Shown here piece by piece: positions 5,267 through 13,958 of a stretch of 37,828 bases of DNA; the first letter of the stretch is position 1, and the number at the start of each line of letters is the position of its first letter. The notes beneath the pieces are model-generated. The model did no database searches. It had not been told where the DNA came from and saw only the letters and a list, made by a program, of their open reading frames with translations. Source of the stretch: Asaia prunellae JCM 25354. GTDB lineage: Bacteria > Pseudomonadota > Alphaproteobacteria > Acetobacterales > Acetobacteraceae. A program made the translations under genes and the position numbers. The stretch lies in contig NZ_BAJV01000020.1 in assembly GCF_000613885.1 (NCBI RefSeq), positions 1 to 37,828 on the forward strand. The letters are read 5' to 3'.

Positions 5267-7078
5267 CGCTGCCTTGCGCCACGGACTCTCCTGATCGCCT
5301 CTTGCTCCGCGCTTGATCAGAGATTGAGCCAGTAGCGGATTGTCCATGTAAGTGCGGATGCCAGCTCGCAATGGGGCGCCTGCAATTAAGGGAACGCTTG
5401 CTGCAAGTGCAATTTCGGGAATTGACGTATGTCCGGTCAAAGCTGCGCCCAACATCATGGGAGCCTCTGACAGCGCTAGACGTGCGCCAGATCTGCCTGC
5501 GGTTCCGCTATTGGGCTCTGCCTTCATAAAAGCCTGTCCAATATCGGCCAAATCACCAAGATCACCAGCTCCACGCTGCGCCCGGCTGCGAAACTGAGCA
5601 TTGACGCGCGCTTGCAGAAGGGGCGGTGAAATCGCGTGTTCGTTTGCCCCGGCCTTTGTGGCAAGCGGTTCTATCGTTTTCAGATTCTTGTATTGCAGCC
5701 GGGCGTCTCTCAGTTCTGCAAGAAGATCCTGCCGCCCATCTGCTACAAGAGATCGCTCCATAGCCTCATCAAGTGCATCCCGAACACGCCCGGCGTGATA
5801 GGAAATATTCGGGTCAGGATGCGCCATAGCGCGCGCCAATGGTGTATTTGCACGCGTTAGGGCCTGGTACTGCGCGCCGGTGATATGCCCATCCTCTCCG
5901 ATTTTGCCGAGCACATCACTGATGCGGTTCTTTATCGGAGTGATTTCGCCGGGGGTGACGTCGCCCTGCGCCTCCTCCTCAATGCGCGCCAGATCATTGA
6001 CCAAGGTGTCATCTGCCTTGATGCGCGTCTCATGGGCAATGCGGTCCATGCGCGCCCCAATACGGCCTTGCGCCTCTGCCAGAACGTCAGGTGTGAGGCT
6101 TTCGCTGTCTGCGCCGAACGTCCGTGAAACTGCCCGAGTAAACTGGTTGATCTGATCTTGCGTAGTATGGCCCCCGCCTGCCTCATCTGCGAGATAGCGC
6201 ATACGGGAGGATGTGCCGATCTGCGGCGCAGTCAGATCAATGCCGAAATCTTTCGCGCGTTGGGCGAGGGCAGCGCGGGCCTGACTTATACGCCCGCCAG
6301 TCAGCGCTTCCGCGCCTCTCCTGATTGCCCCGCCTGCTGCCGCCAGAACAGGGGCTGCGACCGCTCCAATCTCCGCACCGTGTAACGCTGCTGTTCCAAT
6401 ATCCTCATTACCGCCACCCGACGCCGCCGCATTGGCTGTAGCGCCTTCCGCTGCGCCGCGACCAATAAGTCCTACCCCGCGTGCAATAAGGCCACCTGCA
6501 AGACCAGCCCCGCGAGCCCCTGCGCCGATCGCTGCTGTAGCCAAGTCACCTACAGGGCCGACAAGGGGGGCAGAGGCGAGCATATTGCCGCCAATACGCC
6601 CGACCCCAGCCGCAACGCTGCCACCATAATCGCGATTGTAATCTGTGAGCGCGTTGGCCTCATAGTTGAGAGCCTTTTGCCGCTTGCTCTCATCAGCTCC
6701 TATCATCGCGTCCAGATCGGGTCCCGGCAGGTTCTTGTCTGCCCATTCCCCCGCCTTGAGGGCCGTATCGCCAACATCACGCACGCCGCGCTTGATCCCT
6801 GCTCCGACATTTTGCCAGAAGCCGGGCTGTTTTGGCGCATTTACTGTTGCGACTGTTGTCTCAGGCTGTCCAACACCCCATGCCTTATCCATATCGGAAA
6901 CCGCAACCGGAGACGCTCCTTTGTCTGGAGGCGTTCCCGCCTCATTTTCCTGAGAGGAAACACCCCAAGCCTCGTCCATGGCTTTGACATCTATGCCGGT
7001 CTGCTTCGGCTTTTCCTGTTTCGGAGCCATGTCAGGGGTGCTTTCGGTGCGAGGGGAGGGCGAATAAAAAGATGCCAC
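5183..7078 (-). CDS. gp16-like ejection protein, main part (frameshifted from its lysozyme domain)
   Basis: P22 gp16 is an internal virion protein that enters the cell with the DNA. Here the reading frame gives a long Ala/Gly-rich protein: two similar MDEAWGV / MDKAWGV motifs near the start, hydrophobic Gly-Ala stretches at about 150-250, and a helical rest. Joined in frame through one missing base near 7150, the protein is about 742 aa and begins with the transglycosylase domain listed separately. The GTG at 7078 is only the first usable codon after the break, not a likely real start. Confidence 0.75.
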   Translation of the reverse strand: MASFYSPSPRTESTPDMAPKQEKPKQTGIDVKAMDEAWGVSSQENEAGTPPDKGASPVAVSDMDKAWGVGQPETTVATVNAPKQPGFWQNVGAGIKRGVRDVGDTALKAGEWADKNLPGPDLDAMIGADESKRQKALNYEANALTDYNRDYGGSVAAGVGRIGGNMLASAPLVGPVGDLATAAIGAGARGAGLAGGLIARGVGLIGRGAAEGATANAAASGGGNEDIGTAALHGAEIGAVAAPVLAAAGGAIRRGAEALTGGRISQARAALAQRAKDFGIDLTAPQIGTSSRMRYLADEAGGGHTTQDQINQFTRAVSRTFGADSESLTPDVLAEAQGRIGARMDRIAHETRIKADDTLVNDLARIEEEAQGDVTPGEITPIKNRISDVLGKIGEDGHITGAQYQALTRANTPLARAMAHPDPNISYHAGRVRDALDEAMERSLVADGRQDLLAELRDARLQYKNLKTIEPLATKAGANEHAISPPLLQARVNAQFRSRAQRGAGDLGDLADIGQAFMKAEPNSGTAGRSGARLALSEAPMMLGAALTGHTSIPEIALAASVPLIAGAPLRAGIRTYMDNPLLAQSLIKRGARGDQESPWRKAASALISGQGAITPALDRTRKQRLVSRTD

Positions 7079-7410
7079 GCGCCCTGGGTAAGCGCTTGTT
7101 TCGGCATTGGTCCAATGCGACCGATCAGTGCCCCCATTATAGGCGCGCAGGCGTCCGGCACGTTGCCATAATGGTCGAGATGCTGGCTCAGAAGATTGGC
7201 AGCGCCATAAATAGACTGCACAGGGTCCGAGGCGTCCACGCCCAGACGACGCGCCGTATCGGGCATGATTTGCATCAGTCCCGTTGCCCCAGCTCGGCTG
7301 CGTGCTTTCGGATCTCCGCCGCTCTCGGCCATCATCACAGCCCTGATGAGAGCGGGTTCGACATTGAACCGACGCCCAGCGTCCTCGATCGTGTCGCTAT
7401 AATCGGCCAT
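6991..7410 (-). CDS. Lytic transglycosylase (SLT) domain, N-terminal part of the gp16-like protein
   Basis: Residues 1-85 hold the SLT goose-lysozyme-like fold: ALIRAVMMAESGGDP with the catalytic Glu, then GATGLMQIMPDTARRLGV. Such domains open the cell wall during DNA ejection. After HYGNVPDA the frame turns to nonsense, while another frame continues with RAYNGGTDRSHW, the expected AYNGG motif. A deletion of one C (GCCCTG to GCCTG, at 7150-7151) explains this. The ATG at 7410 shares bases with the stop of the gp20-like gene. Confidence 0.85.
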   Translation of the reverse strand: MADYSDTIEDAGRRFNVEPALIRAVMMAESGGDPKARSRAGATGLMQIMPDTARRLGVDASDPVQSIYGAANLLSQHLDHYGNVPDACAPIMGALIGRIGPMPKQALTQGAWHLFIRPPLAPKAPLTWLRNRKSRSRPA

Positions 7411-8957
7411 CAGCGCGGCGGCGTCACAAGGCCATGGTCAACGGCGCCTTGGACCTGCTCATAGAACTGCGCCCGCTTGGCCGTGTCCCATCCTTTCATC
7501 ATGGTCGTGCGCTGCTGCGGCGTCATGAGATCGAACGCATAAACACGGGGGTCAACATGCGAGGACCATTCTGCTGCATAAGACGGCCACTCGTTCGCGT
7601 GTAGCTGAGACTGCCCGCCTGGATATTTCTGATTAAAGCCAAGAAGAGCGGCCTGGTTCTGACGGTCGAGAGCAATGTTCGCCTTGACTACATCTTGTGC
7701 TGCGAGATTGCTGATATGGGTCGAAGCGTTCCCGGACAGAGCGGTTGAAAGACGCTCATTGCTTCCTGTTGCGCCCGGCTGTGCCATGGCCATCTGCGTG
7801 AGGTATTTATTCGCCTCATCGTAAGCGCGCGTCGTGTCGCTTGGTGCAGTGAAGCCCAAGGTCTGGGCATAGCTGACGATCTGGTTTCTCCCCTCGCTGC
7901 CGGGGCCTGTGCCGGTCGGACCCAGCTTTTCGAGGGCAGAGAGAGCCGCACGCGATTGATATTGACGCTGTGCGAACCCTGCTGCGCTCTGGTTTGCCGC
8001 CGCATATTGTGCGCCTGCTTCGTGTCCTGCCGACTGAGCCGCTTCTGCCTGACCGGGGGCAAGCCCTGTTTCCATTGAGTGAGGGGGCGGTGCGCCATTC
8101 CCGTCCTGCGATGCAACCCCGCCATAGCGCCCGCTATTCCAAGGGTAGTTCTCGGCACCGTGGGGGAGCTGCCCTTGCGCATTGGTCTGACTGACAGGGG
8201 CTGGAGATACGTTAAGACCATTGGCTTGCATGACGGCACCGACCGTAGTGATGTGCTTTTTCCCATCATCACCGGTGTATTCATAAGGGTGAGAGAGGAA
8301 TTCAGGACTCAGGTTTTTTGGTGCTGCCTGTGTTGCGCTGAAACCGCCGCCCTGCATCGCAGATTTGCGCGTACCAATGAGGTTAGCATTCCCTGTGTCC
8401 ATGCTATCGTTAGTGCCATAGACGTTCTGTTCTTGCCCCTGCGGCGCCTGCATCGAGTTGGTAATCTGCGCCACGCCGCCAGCAATGCCGTTTGGATGGC
8501 TCCCGATCTGCTGCACGATTGCATCAACCTGGCCCCATTGGCTTTTCGGCAGCACAGCCTTGGCCATGCGAGCGCCTGCGTCCAGATGGGCCGCGTCAGG
8601 ATTGGCGCCGACAAAAGACATGATGGAGCCTACAGCATTTTTCGATGCTTCAGCATTGGCCAGATCGTCATTGCGTGACGCATTTTGCTGCCGGTAGGCA
8701 TCAATGGCTCCATATGCTGTCGCTGGGTCGGCAGCCATGGCCGCGCGCGCCTTGGCGTAATCAACCTGACCATCAGCGCCGGTCGCGCCCAGCAAGGCGC
8801 TCCCTTGAGCTACGCGGGCATCATATTCGGTTTGCTGCACCCGGTTGGCGAGTAGTGCATTCTTTATCTGCGCCGCCTGACCGGCCATTTCGAGCGGGTT
8901 GGCCGTGTGAAGTGGCGTAGGTTGGAGCGCGTTCGTATCAAAGCCAGAGAATGCCAT
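7410..8957 (-). CDS. gp20-like ejection (internal virion) protein
   Basis: A 515-aa protein rich in Ala, Gln and Gly, largely helical with low-complexity parts. It sits between the gp7-like and gp16-like genes, exactly where P22 places gene 20. It should be packaged in the head and injected with the DNA, probably helping to build the channel through the envelope. The N-terminal LEMAGQAAQIKNALLANRVQQ helix is typical of such proteins in related phages. The call rests on order and composition. Confidence 0.65.
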   Translation of the reverse strand: MAFSGFDTNALQPTPLHTANPLEMAGQAAQIKNALLANRVQQTEYDARVAQGSALLGATGADGQVDYAKARAAMAADPATAYGAIDAYRQQNASRNDDLANAEASKNAVGSIMSFVGANPDAAHLDAGARMAKAVLPKSQWGQVDAIVQQIGSHPNGIAGGVAQITNSMQAPQGQEQNVYGTNDSMDTGNANLIGTRKSAMQGGGFSATQAAPKNLSPEFLSHPYEYTGDDGKKHITTVGAVMQANGLNVSPAPVSQTNAQGQLPHGAENYPWNSGRYGGVASQDGNGAPPPHSMETGLAPGQAEAAQSAGHEAGAQYAAANQSAAGFAQRQYQSRAALSALEKLGPTGTGPGSEGRNQIVSYAQTLGFTAPSDTTRAYDEANKYLTQMAMAQPGATGSNERLSTALSGNASTHISNLAAQDVVKANIALDRQNQAALLGFNQKYPGGQSQLHANEWPSYAAEWSSHVDPRVYAFDLMTPQQRTTMMKGWDTAKRAQFYEQVQGAVDHGLVTPPR

Positions 8958-8960
8958 GGG

Positions 8961-9722
8961 TCAGCCCCCTACGGACGGAAGAGCTTTGCCGCCGTTGAAT
9001 TGCGCATACGGTGTCACCGATGCGACGTTGTTGTTATAGACGGTCGATCCTTCTCCATTAAGCAGCGCATTATAAATCTGATACTGCCCTATTGTGCTGC
9101 CAAGACTAGATAGTCCACCCGCCAATGCGTTTCCGGCGCCGACTGCGGCGGCTGCCCCGCCGTTGGCCCCAGCCATGCGGATATTCCCTGCATTCGTTGC
9201 CGCGTTGATGGTGTTATTCCCCTGCGCGGTCGCTGCCTGTCCGCCAAGATCGGCAAGGCTTTTGTAGTTATTGAACTGGTTCTGGTACGTCTGGTCAGCC
9301 AGACCCGTTGCATAAGCCGCAGCTCCTTTGAGCGCCGCGCCTGAGTTGGCAAGCCCGCGTGCTGCTGCGGCATTGGTAACGCCCTGCAATCCCTGGTTCT
9401 TGATGAACTGATAACCGGGCGTACTTTCAAGAAATTCCTGCGTCATGCCGCCGGAAAGTGCGTTGATCGCGTTGTTCCCGGTCGAGACATACGGATTGAG
9501 CAGCGCGTTTGCATCTGTCGCGCTTTGCGTCAGTGTAGGCGCAACCTCGTTTGCCGTGTTGATCGCCGTCTTGCGAGCATCTTGGAGTGCCTTTACCTGC
9601 ATAGAGGTCGCAGCCACAGTCCCGGCAGCTTGGGCCGCTCCCGCCGCAGCGGCTCCGACGCCTCCGGTCAGATCAAAACAGGCGCCTCCCATATGCGCCA
9701 GAGAGCGAAGAAAGGGGATCAT
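8961..9722 (-). CDS. gp7-like DNA injection protein
   Basis: A 253-aa Ala/Gly/Asn-rich protein. The core block TPGYQFIKNQGLQGVTNAAAARG and the following LANSGAALKGAAAYATGLADQTYQNQFN are typical of injection proteins of P22-type phages. The N-terminus has a Gly/Ala helix that could contact membrane. The protein should be ejected from the virion ahead of the DNA. It starts with an ATGA overlap to the previous gene. Confidence 0.75.
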   Translation of the reverse strand: MIPFLRSLAHMGGACFDLTGGVGAAAAGAAQAAGTVAATSMQVKALQDARKTAINTANEVAPTLTQSATDANALLNPYVSTGNNAINALSGGMTQEFLESTPGYQFIKNQGLQGVTNAAAARGLANSGAALKGAAAYATGLADQTYQNQFNNYKSLADLGGQAATAQGNNTINAATNAGNIRMAGANGGAAAAVGAGNALAGGLSSLGSTIGQYQIYNALLNGEGSTVYNNNVASVTPYAQFNGGKALPSVGG

Positions 9723-10075
9723 GGGCGCTGCATCCCGTAAATAGCTGTCTCACGCACCACGCCGTCAGGCCATGGGAGAGAAAGAGTGAAACGAAAGGCA
9801 AACCCAAGGCGAACGGCAAGGTAGCGGGCTGCGCGGTTCTGTGCCTTGATGGCACCAATCAATTCGCACACTGCCGGGAATTGCTGCCAGAACCGGGCGA
9901 GAAGGCGACGAAAAGCAGCAAGGGCCTTGGCGCCGCGCATCCAGGGCTCAGCCGCATAATGGGCCTCCCATTGCGTTTCCGTTATCGGAAGAAATCCACC
10001 CACAGCACCAGCTTCGCGAACAACATGCGCCCCGACAGGAACATCACACCCGAAAATTTCTGCCGCCGACTTCAT
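9719..10075 (-). CDS. gp13-like (GNAT-fold) phage protein
   Basis: A 118-aa protein whose C-terminal half reads like the acetyl-CoA-binding helix of GNAT proteins (IKAQNRAARYLAVRLGF). The family resembles T7 gp13/DUF2833 proteins, which assist assembly of the internal virion core. It precedes the ejection genes. Whether it acetylates anything cannot be told from sequence. Both gene ends overlap neighbours by ATGA. Confidence 0.6.
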   Translation of the reverse strand: MKSAAEIFGCDVPVGAHVVREAGAVGGFLPITETQWEAHYAAEPWMRGAKALAAFRRLLARFWQQFPAVCELIGAIKAQNRAARYLAVRLGFAFRFTLSLPWPDGVVRETAIYGMQRP

Positions 10076-10386
10076 GACAGAAGATACCCGTCAATAACGA
10101 TATTCAGCCCGGCGCCCGAAGCCTGGATAACATCCCCAGCATTCAGAACGCGCGCCAACTCAGGCACGAGGTCCGTCCCTCCGGCAGCGATTGCCCGCCC
10201 CGGAACAATAATGAATGAACTTCCATCGGCGCGCTGGAGTGTTACCGAGAGACTGGCTGTTGCGCCTGTCGGATTGGCGACAACGGCTCCGCTTGCGACA
10301 GTTGTTCCCGCACCTGCCGCAAAAATGGAACTCAGATTACTGGTAAGGGTGGCACCTTTTACAAGGGTTTGTGCGACGACTGCCAT
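10072..10386 (-). CDS. Small beta-rich structural protein
   Basis: A 104-aa protein of alternating hydrophobic and polar residues (VKGATLTSNLSSIFAAGAG..., GAVVANPTGATASLSVTLQ), typical of a compact beta sandwich. Similar small proteins occur in phage neck and tail regions. It overlaps the previous gene by 28 bases and the next by ATGA. It may decorate the capsid or tail, but the sequence does not decide. Confidence 0.6.
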   Translation of the reverse strand: MAVVAQTLVKGATLTSNLSSIFAAGAGTTVASGAVVANPTGATASLSVTLQRADGSSFIIVPGRAIAAGGTDLVPELARVLNAGDVIQASGAGLNIVIDGYLLS

Positions 10387-10841
10387 ATACGGGTCATGAC
10401 GCTGAACGTCATGCTTTCATCCGAAGATATCCCGTCTCGCGGCTGGCGCGTCGTAAGGAGCAGTTTAGACAATTCCTCGACTTTTTCCAAGGCTTTTAGT
10501 GCTCTGGCCTCGGCCTGACTGGCCCTGAGTAATGCCTGAACTGCTATCGTGTATAGTTTTTGCGTGTCGATAGCCGGTGATGACTGCGCAAGGATTGCAG
10601 CAAGCGTAGATGAGCTCTGCGCTGAAGCTTCGGAGTGATCCGCCTTCGCGATTGCCGACTGTGACGACAAATAGGCGATGTCAGCCTCTCTCGCTCCCCA
10701 TGCCGCGTCAAAGCCGGGGGCGTACCCTGTACGCTCCCACAACCGCCTGATAAATGCGGTAAACTGCATGGTGGCTGTCCCATCCTGATTGCAGATCTTT
10801 CCCGCAGGCAGCGGAGAATTGAAATCACGCGGTCCGCTCAT
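10359..10841 (-). CDS. Unknown structural protein (tail-needle position)
   Basis: A 160-aa protein at the place of gene 26 (tail needle) in P22 order. The N-terminal ~50 residues look globular (AGKICNQDGTATMQFTAFIRRLWERTGY) and the remainder is a long Ala/Ser/Glu helix suited to a trimeric coiled coil. No sequence similarity to gp26 is evident. It ends 28 bases into the next gene, unlike the 1-4 base overlaps elsewhere, so its C-terminus may be altered by a base error. Confidence 0.55.
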   Translation of the reverse strand: MSGPRDFNSPLPAGKICNQDGTATMQFTAFIRRLWERTGYAPGFDAAWGAREADIAYLSSQSAIAKADHSEASAQSSSTLAAILAQSSPAIDTQKLYTIAVQALLRASQAEARALKALEKVEELSKLLLTTRQPRDGISSDESMTFSVMTRIWQSSHKPL

Positions 10842-10908
10842 GATCGCACCTGATCAATATCAAGAAAAGCACCCATAAGAGACGTCCGGACAGGGGCTGT
10901 CCATGTCA
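10838..10908 (-). pseudogene. Displaced C-terminus of the gp10-like protein
   Basis: In the -1 frame the sequence after the gp10 stop encodes VTWTAPVRTSLMGAFLDIDQVRS. Its stop (10838) overlaps the next gene's ATG (10841) by ATGA, like nearly every junction in this operon. One lost G (GTGGTG to GTGTG near 10906) explains both facts. Confidence 0.8.
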
Positions 10909-12294
10909 CACGATAAACCGGTCCCTTGCCATTCCCAGCCGCCACAAAGTCGGCCAGACATTGCCGGAAGCGCCAAGACTCAAGGAGTGCGGCGCGCTGA
11001 ATGTAGCGCCTCTGTCATCCGACCAATCAACTGCAACAGCGGCATTATCAGCCTGCTGCATATCGAGCATGAACTTTCGATGTATGCCCCTTGTCCCACT
11101 GGTTAAAAGGTGAGGGAAGGCGCGTTGCCGTTTTATCGGAATGCCTGCGTCATCAAGCGCGTCTGTGGATACCTGATAAATCGTGCCGTTATCTCGGTCT
11201 AAAGCCCATATTTTTCCGTAAGCCTGCGTCCAGAAGAGAGGCCGGATCTGCACTTCATTTCCTGCTGCATCAAGTCCGCTTCGTTCGTGCCACATCCCCG
11301 TTGATACGTCATACACCCATGATGAAGACTGGCCAGGAATGGTCAAAACATAAAAGACGTGCCCTTCCTGCTGGTACACAGAAGCAACCGCCGCCGATAA
11401 ATCCCCCATACCCTGCAAGGAATCATCAATAGGAAATGTCGATACGGGTGCTGCTGTTGTCTGCTGCCCCAGGTAAACGCGTGCATAGCCGGATTGATCG
11501 CGCCCCAGCCACATGATTCCCCCATTCGGGGTCGCCTGTGTCGTCGGTAATTTTGCGATCGTGTAGGGCGAGATAACGCCTACCTCTACCGTGACACCCT
11601 GCACGCGCTGGAATGGGAAATCCGCAGCCCCGCTATTATACCAGAATTCAATCTGCGATCTGCTGAACAACCATATATATTGGCCTACGACCTCAACGCC
11701 AAGGATGGTGTCCAGGCTCGTCGTGTCGCTCGCAACATAAAGACTATCAAAAGGAGTTGTTTCCTCGTCAGCAAATTGGGCTGGGGATACATACCAGTTT
11801 GTCGTTTCTGAATTCACAAACAGGAAGAAAGTATCGAGAATGGCGATCGTCTTGCTGCCATAAAAAGCGTCATCATTGATCTGATGCAATGTGCCGTAAT
11901 TGCCAACCCTAGGCAATGAAGGGAGAGAGCAATACCATCCGCCTTTCGCTGAACCGTCCACCAGAAACATTGTGGTTCCGTTGTCAGAAATGCGAACCGG
12001 CCCGATTTCTGATGGAAGAGAGCCTATTGTCTTCAGTGCGCCGGATGCATCCATCAAGATGACATCGTGGCCTATAACAAAAACTGCATCCCCCTGCGTT
12101 GTCAGATAAGCAGCGCGCCCACCACCAGAAGACTGGGCCACACGAATCAGCCCCGGCGTTGGGAAATATACGATCCTTGTAGGCTCACCCTGAAAATCTG
12201 GAATGGGTTCCGGATACAGGTTAAGAACTCTCTGCGCTGCAATTGCAACTGATCTGGAGGTATATGACCCGCCTGAAAGATTAATGCGTGGCAT
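10906..12294 (-). CDS. gp10-like packaged-DNA stabilisation / tail hub protein (C-terminus truncated by frameshift)
   Basis: P22 gp10 plugs the portal after packaging and carries the tail needle and spikes. The protein has 462 residues as read (P22: 472), with an N-terminal PRINLSGGSYTSRSVAIAAQRVLNLYPE segment and repeated beta-propeller-like strands (YIWLFSRSQIEFWYNSG). It stops after GMARDRFIV, but the next frame continues with VTWTAPVRTSLMGAFLDID, the usual family ending. The ATG at 12294 shares a base with the upstream stop (TGATG); the frame is open further upstream but only inside the previous gene. Confidence 0.82.
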   Translation of the reverse strand: MPRINLSGGSYTSRSVAIAAQRVLNLYPEPIPDFQGEPTRIVYFPTPGLIRVAQSSGGGRAAYLTTQGDAVFVIGHDVILMDASGALKTIGSLPSEIGPVRISDNGTTMFLVDGSAKGGWYCSLPSLPRVGNYGTLHQINDDAFYGSKTIAILDTFFLFVNSETTNWYVSPAQFADEETTPFDSLYVASDTTSLDTILGVEVVGQYIWLFSRSQIEFWYNSGAADFPFQRVQGVTVEVGVISPYTIAKLPTTQATPNGGIMWLGRDQSGYARVYLGQQTTAAPVSTFPIDDSLQGMGDLSAAVASVYQQEGHVFYVLTIPGQSSSWVYDVSTGMWHERSGLDAAGNEVQIRPLFWTQAYGKIWALDRDNGTIYQVSTDALDDAGIPIKRQRAFPHLLTSGTRGIHRKFMLDMQQADNAAVAVDWSDDRGATFSAPHSLSLGASGNVWPTLWRLGMARDRFIV

Positions 12295-13958
12295 CAGTTG
12301 GGGAACATCCTGGCTTCCCATGAAAATGTCACGGGGTAAGACTGTGCATTCTGAATATGGACAGTGAAGCTGGATTGGGTCTTGGTGTCTGCATACCATC
12401 CCGCAGCCGAACCGGGCGCTGCGGTGGGTGATACCGAAACCCAGTAAGGGACGCCCGGAAGACCATGGGTAACAGTTGCAGAAACTGCGTTGGCTGGAAT
12501 CGTCACTTCTCCGCGTGCGACTGTGATGTATCCGGCATTGCCCTCAACATGAGCCCCCGCAGCGTTGCCGCTAAAGTAAACTCCTACTTGAGAATTGTAC
12601 GCGAGGTCATTGCCTGTGATGGTGACACCCGTTCCATTGACTGCGCAGATTCCTGCTGATGTACTCAGGTTCGAGTTTAGCGCCCCGGAGCGTGTACCTG
12701 TAATCATGACAGTAGCATTGGTGTTTGTATTCAGAAGGTTGATGGAACACGTTCCGGCTGCGCCGTTGGCCCCGTTCTGAAGGAATTCAGCTCCTACAAT
12801 CTGCGTTCTGAACGCACTCCCAACATAGCCTTCCTGCGAATTATCAAAGACAATCACATCTCCGATCTGAATATCCGCAATATTACCTGTTGTGTATATT
12901 CCACGGCCTGTATTGGACTTCGGGATCTTGAAGTCCCGCCCCGTTGCAGCCGTGCCTGCGGCTTCGATGAACGTTCCGCCTGAAACGGTAATATGACCGC
13001 TGTAGGTGTCAAAAAACAGCTCGTTATTCCCGTCTGTAGAGAATATTCCGCCCTCAATGTTGATGTTTGAAATATACCCTTCAGGCGTTCCTACGAACCG
13101 CGCTCCACCAAGGCCATTGGCGAAAGCCTGCGTGTCCCACCACGGAAGTAATATCATGGGGTTTTTCGTGTTTGATACGACATTGTAGCCATAGCCATCG
13201 TTCGTCTGGCTGATAGTGTTGGTCAGGTTCCATTGTGCTGTCGTGTATGTTGCGTTGTTGCTCAGATAGAATCCGTCGCCATAATTGTTCTGTGCCGTCA
13301 GGTTTGATGCAACGCCATAAGCCATACCGCCCAGATAAAACCCGGTCCATTGATTGGTGGCATAGATGTCCCGCAGGGTAGCAAATCCGCCCCCACCGCC
13401 AGATGTATCAATGCCACGCGCCGTATCAGAAGCCGGAACAACTGAACGATCCACAGAAAAGCCAGACAGGGTGTAATTGGACAGTCCAGCAGCCACAGAA
13501 ATCACAGGGGCTGTAGCCGAGTTGGAGACGAACGTTACAGACGTTTGCCCCGCACCTACGAGCGTAGTGCCGTTTCTGGTGATGTTAATGGGCGAGGAAA
13601 CCAGACACTTGCTGATGCCCTGCGGGATCGCAACGTTGTTGTATGCTGAAAGAACAGCATTGATGGCCACTGTGTCGTCGGTTGTGCCGTCACACTTTGC
13701 GCCCTTTGCCAGGATAGAAACAAAGGGGGGTTGCAGGAGGCCACCTGAAGTCAAATTTGTAACGGACAGATTTGTTGCAGCGGCATCGTTGATCTGTGGT
13801 GCCGTCAATATACCATTCTCGGTATCGGCTTTCTTGCTCATAGCCCAATTCAAACCGGTAGGGCCCGATAGAGAAACGCGTCTGTCCATCTGTGGGACAG
13901 ATTGTGCGAATGCGACCACAGGCAGGAAGGCCATCAAAGCAACAGGAATACGAATCAT
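12294..13958 (-). CDS. Right-handed beta-helix (pectate-lyase-like) protein with signal peptide, tailspike candidate
   Basis: From ATG 13958 (ATGA overlap with the gp4-like gene) the 554-aa protein starts with a signal peptide (MIRIPVALMAFLPVVAFA, then QS). Next comes a pectate-lyase-3-type entry motif (KGAKCDGTTDDTVAINAVLS, about residue 85). Long runs of short Gly/Asn/Thr-rich repeats follow, as in polysaccharide-degrading beta helices. The C-terminal ~80 residues look like a separate beta domain. Position among virion genes suggests a tailspike or depolymerase. The signal peptide is unexpected for a virion part. Upstream in-frame codons lie inside the gp4-like gene and were not used. Confidence 0.75.
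   Translation of the reverse strand: MIRIPVALMAFLPVVAFAQSVPQMDRRVSLSGPTGLNWAMSKKADTENGILTAPQINDAAATNLSVTNLTSGGLLQPPFVSILAKGAKCDGTTDDTVAINAVLSAYNNVAIPQGISKCLVSSPINITRNGTTLVGAGQTSVTFVSNSATAPVISVAAGLSNYTLSGFSVDRSVVPASDTARGIDTSGGGGGFATLRDIYATNQWTGFYLGGMAYGVASNLTAQNNYGDGFYLSNNATYTTAQWNLTNTISQTNDGYGYNVVSNTKNPMILLPWWDTQAFANGLGGARFVGTPEGYISNINIEGGIFSTDGNNELFFDTYSGHITVSGGTFIEAAGTAATGRDFKIPKSNTGRGIYTTGNIADIQIGDVIVFDNSQEGYVGSAFRTQIVGAEFLQNGANGAAGTCSINLLNTNTNATVMITGTRSGALNSNLSTSAGICAVNGTGVTITGNDLAYNSQVGVYFSGNAAGAHVEGNAGYITVARGEVTIPANAVSATVTHGLPGVPYWVSVSPTAAPGSAAGWYADTKTQSSFTVHIQNAQSYPVTFSWEARMFPN

Noticed and set aside
7140-7160. Programmed -1 frameshifting in the gp16-like gene
   Set aside because: No slippery heptamer or following stem at the break, and eight similar breaks occur elsewhere at ordinary base runs.
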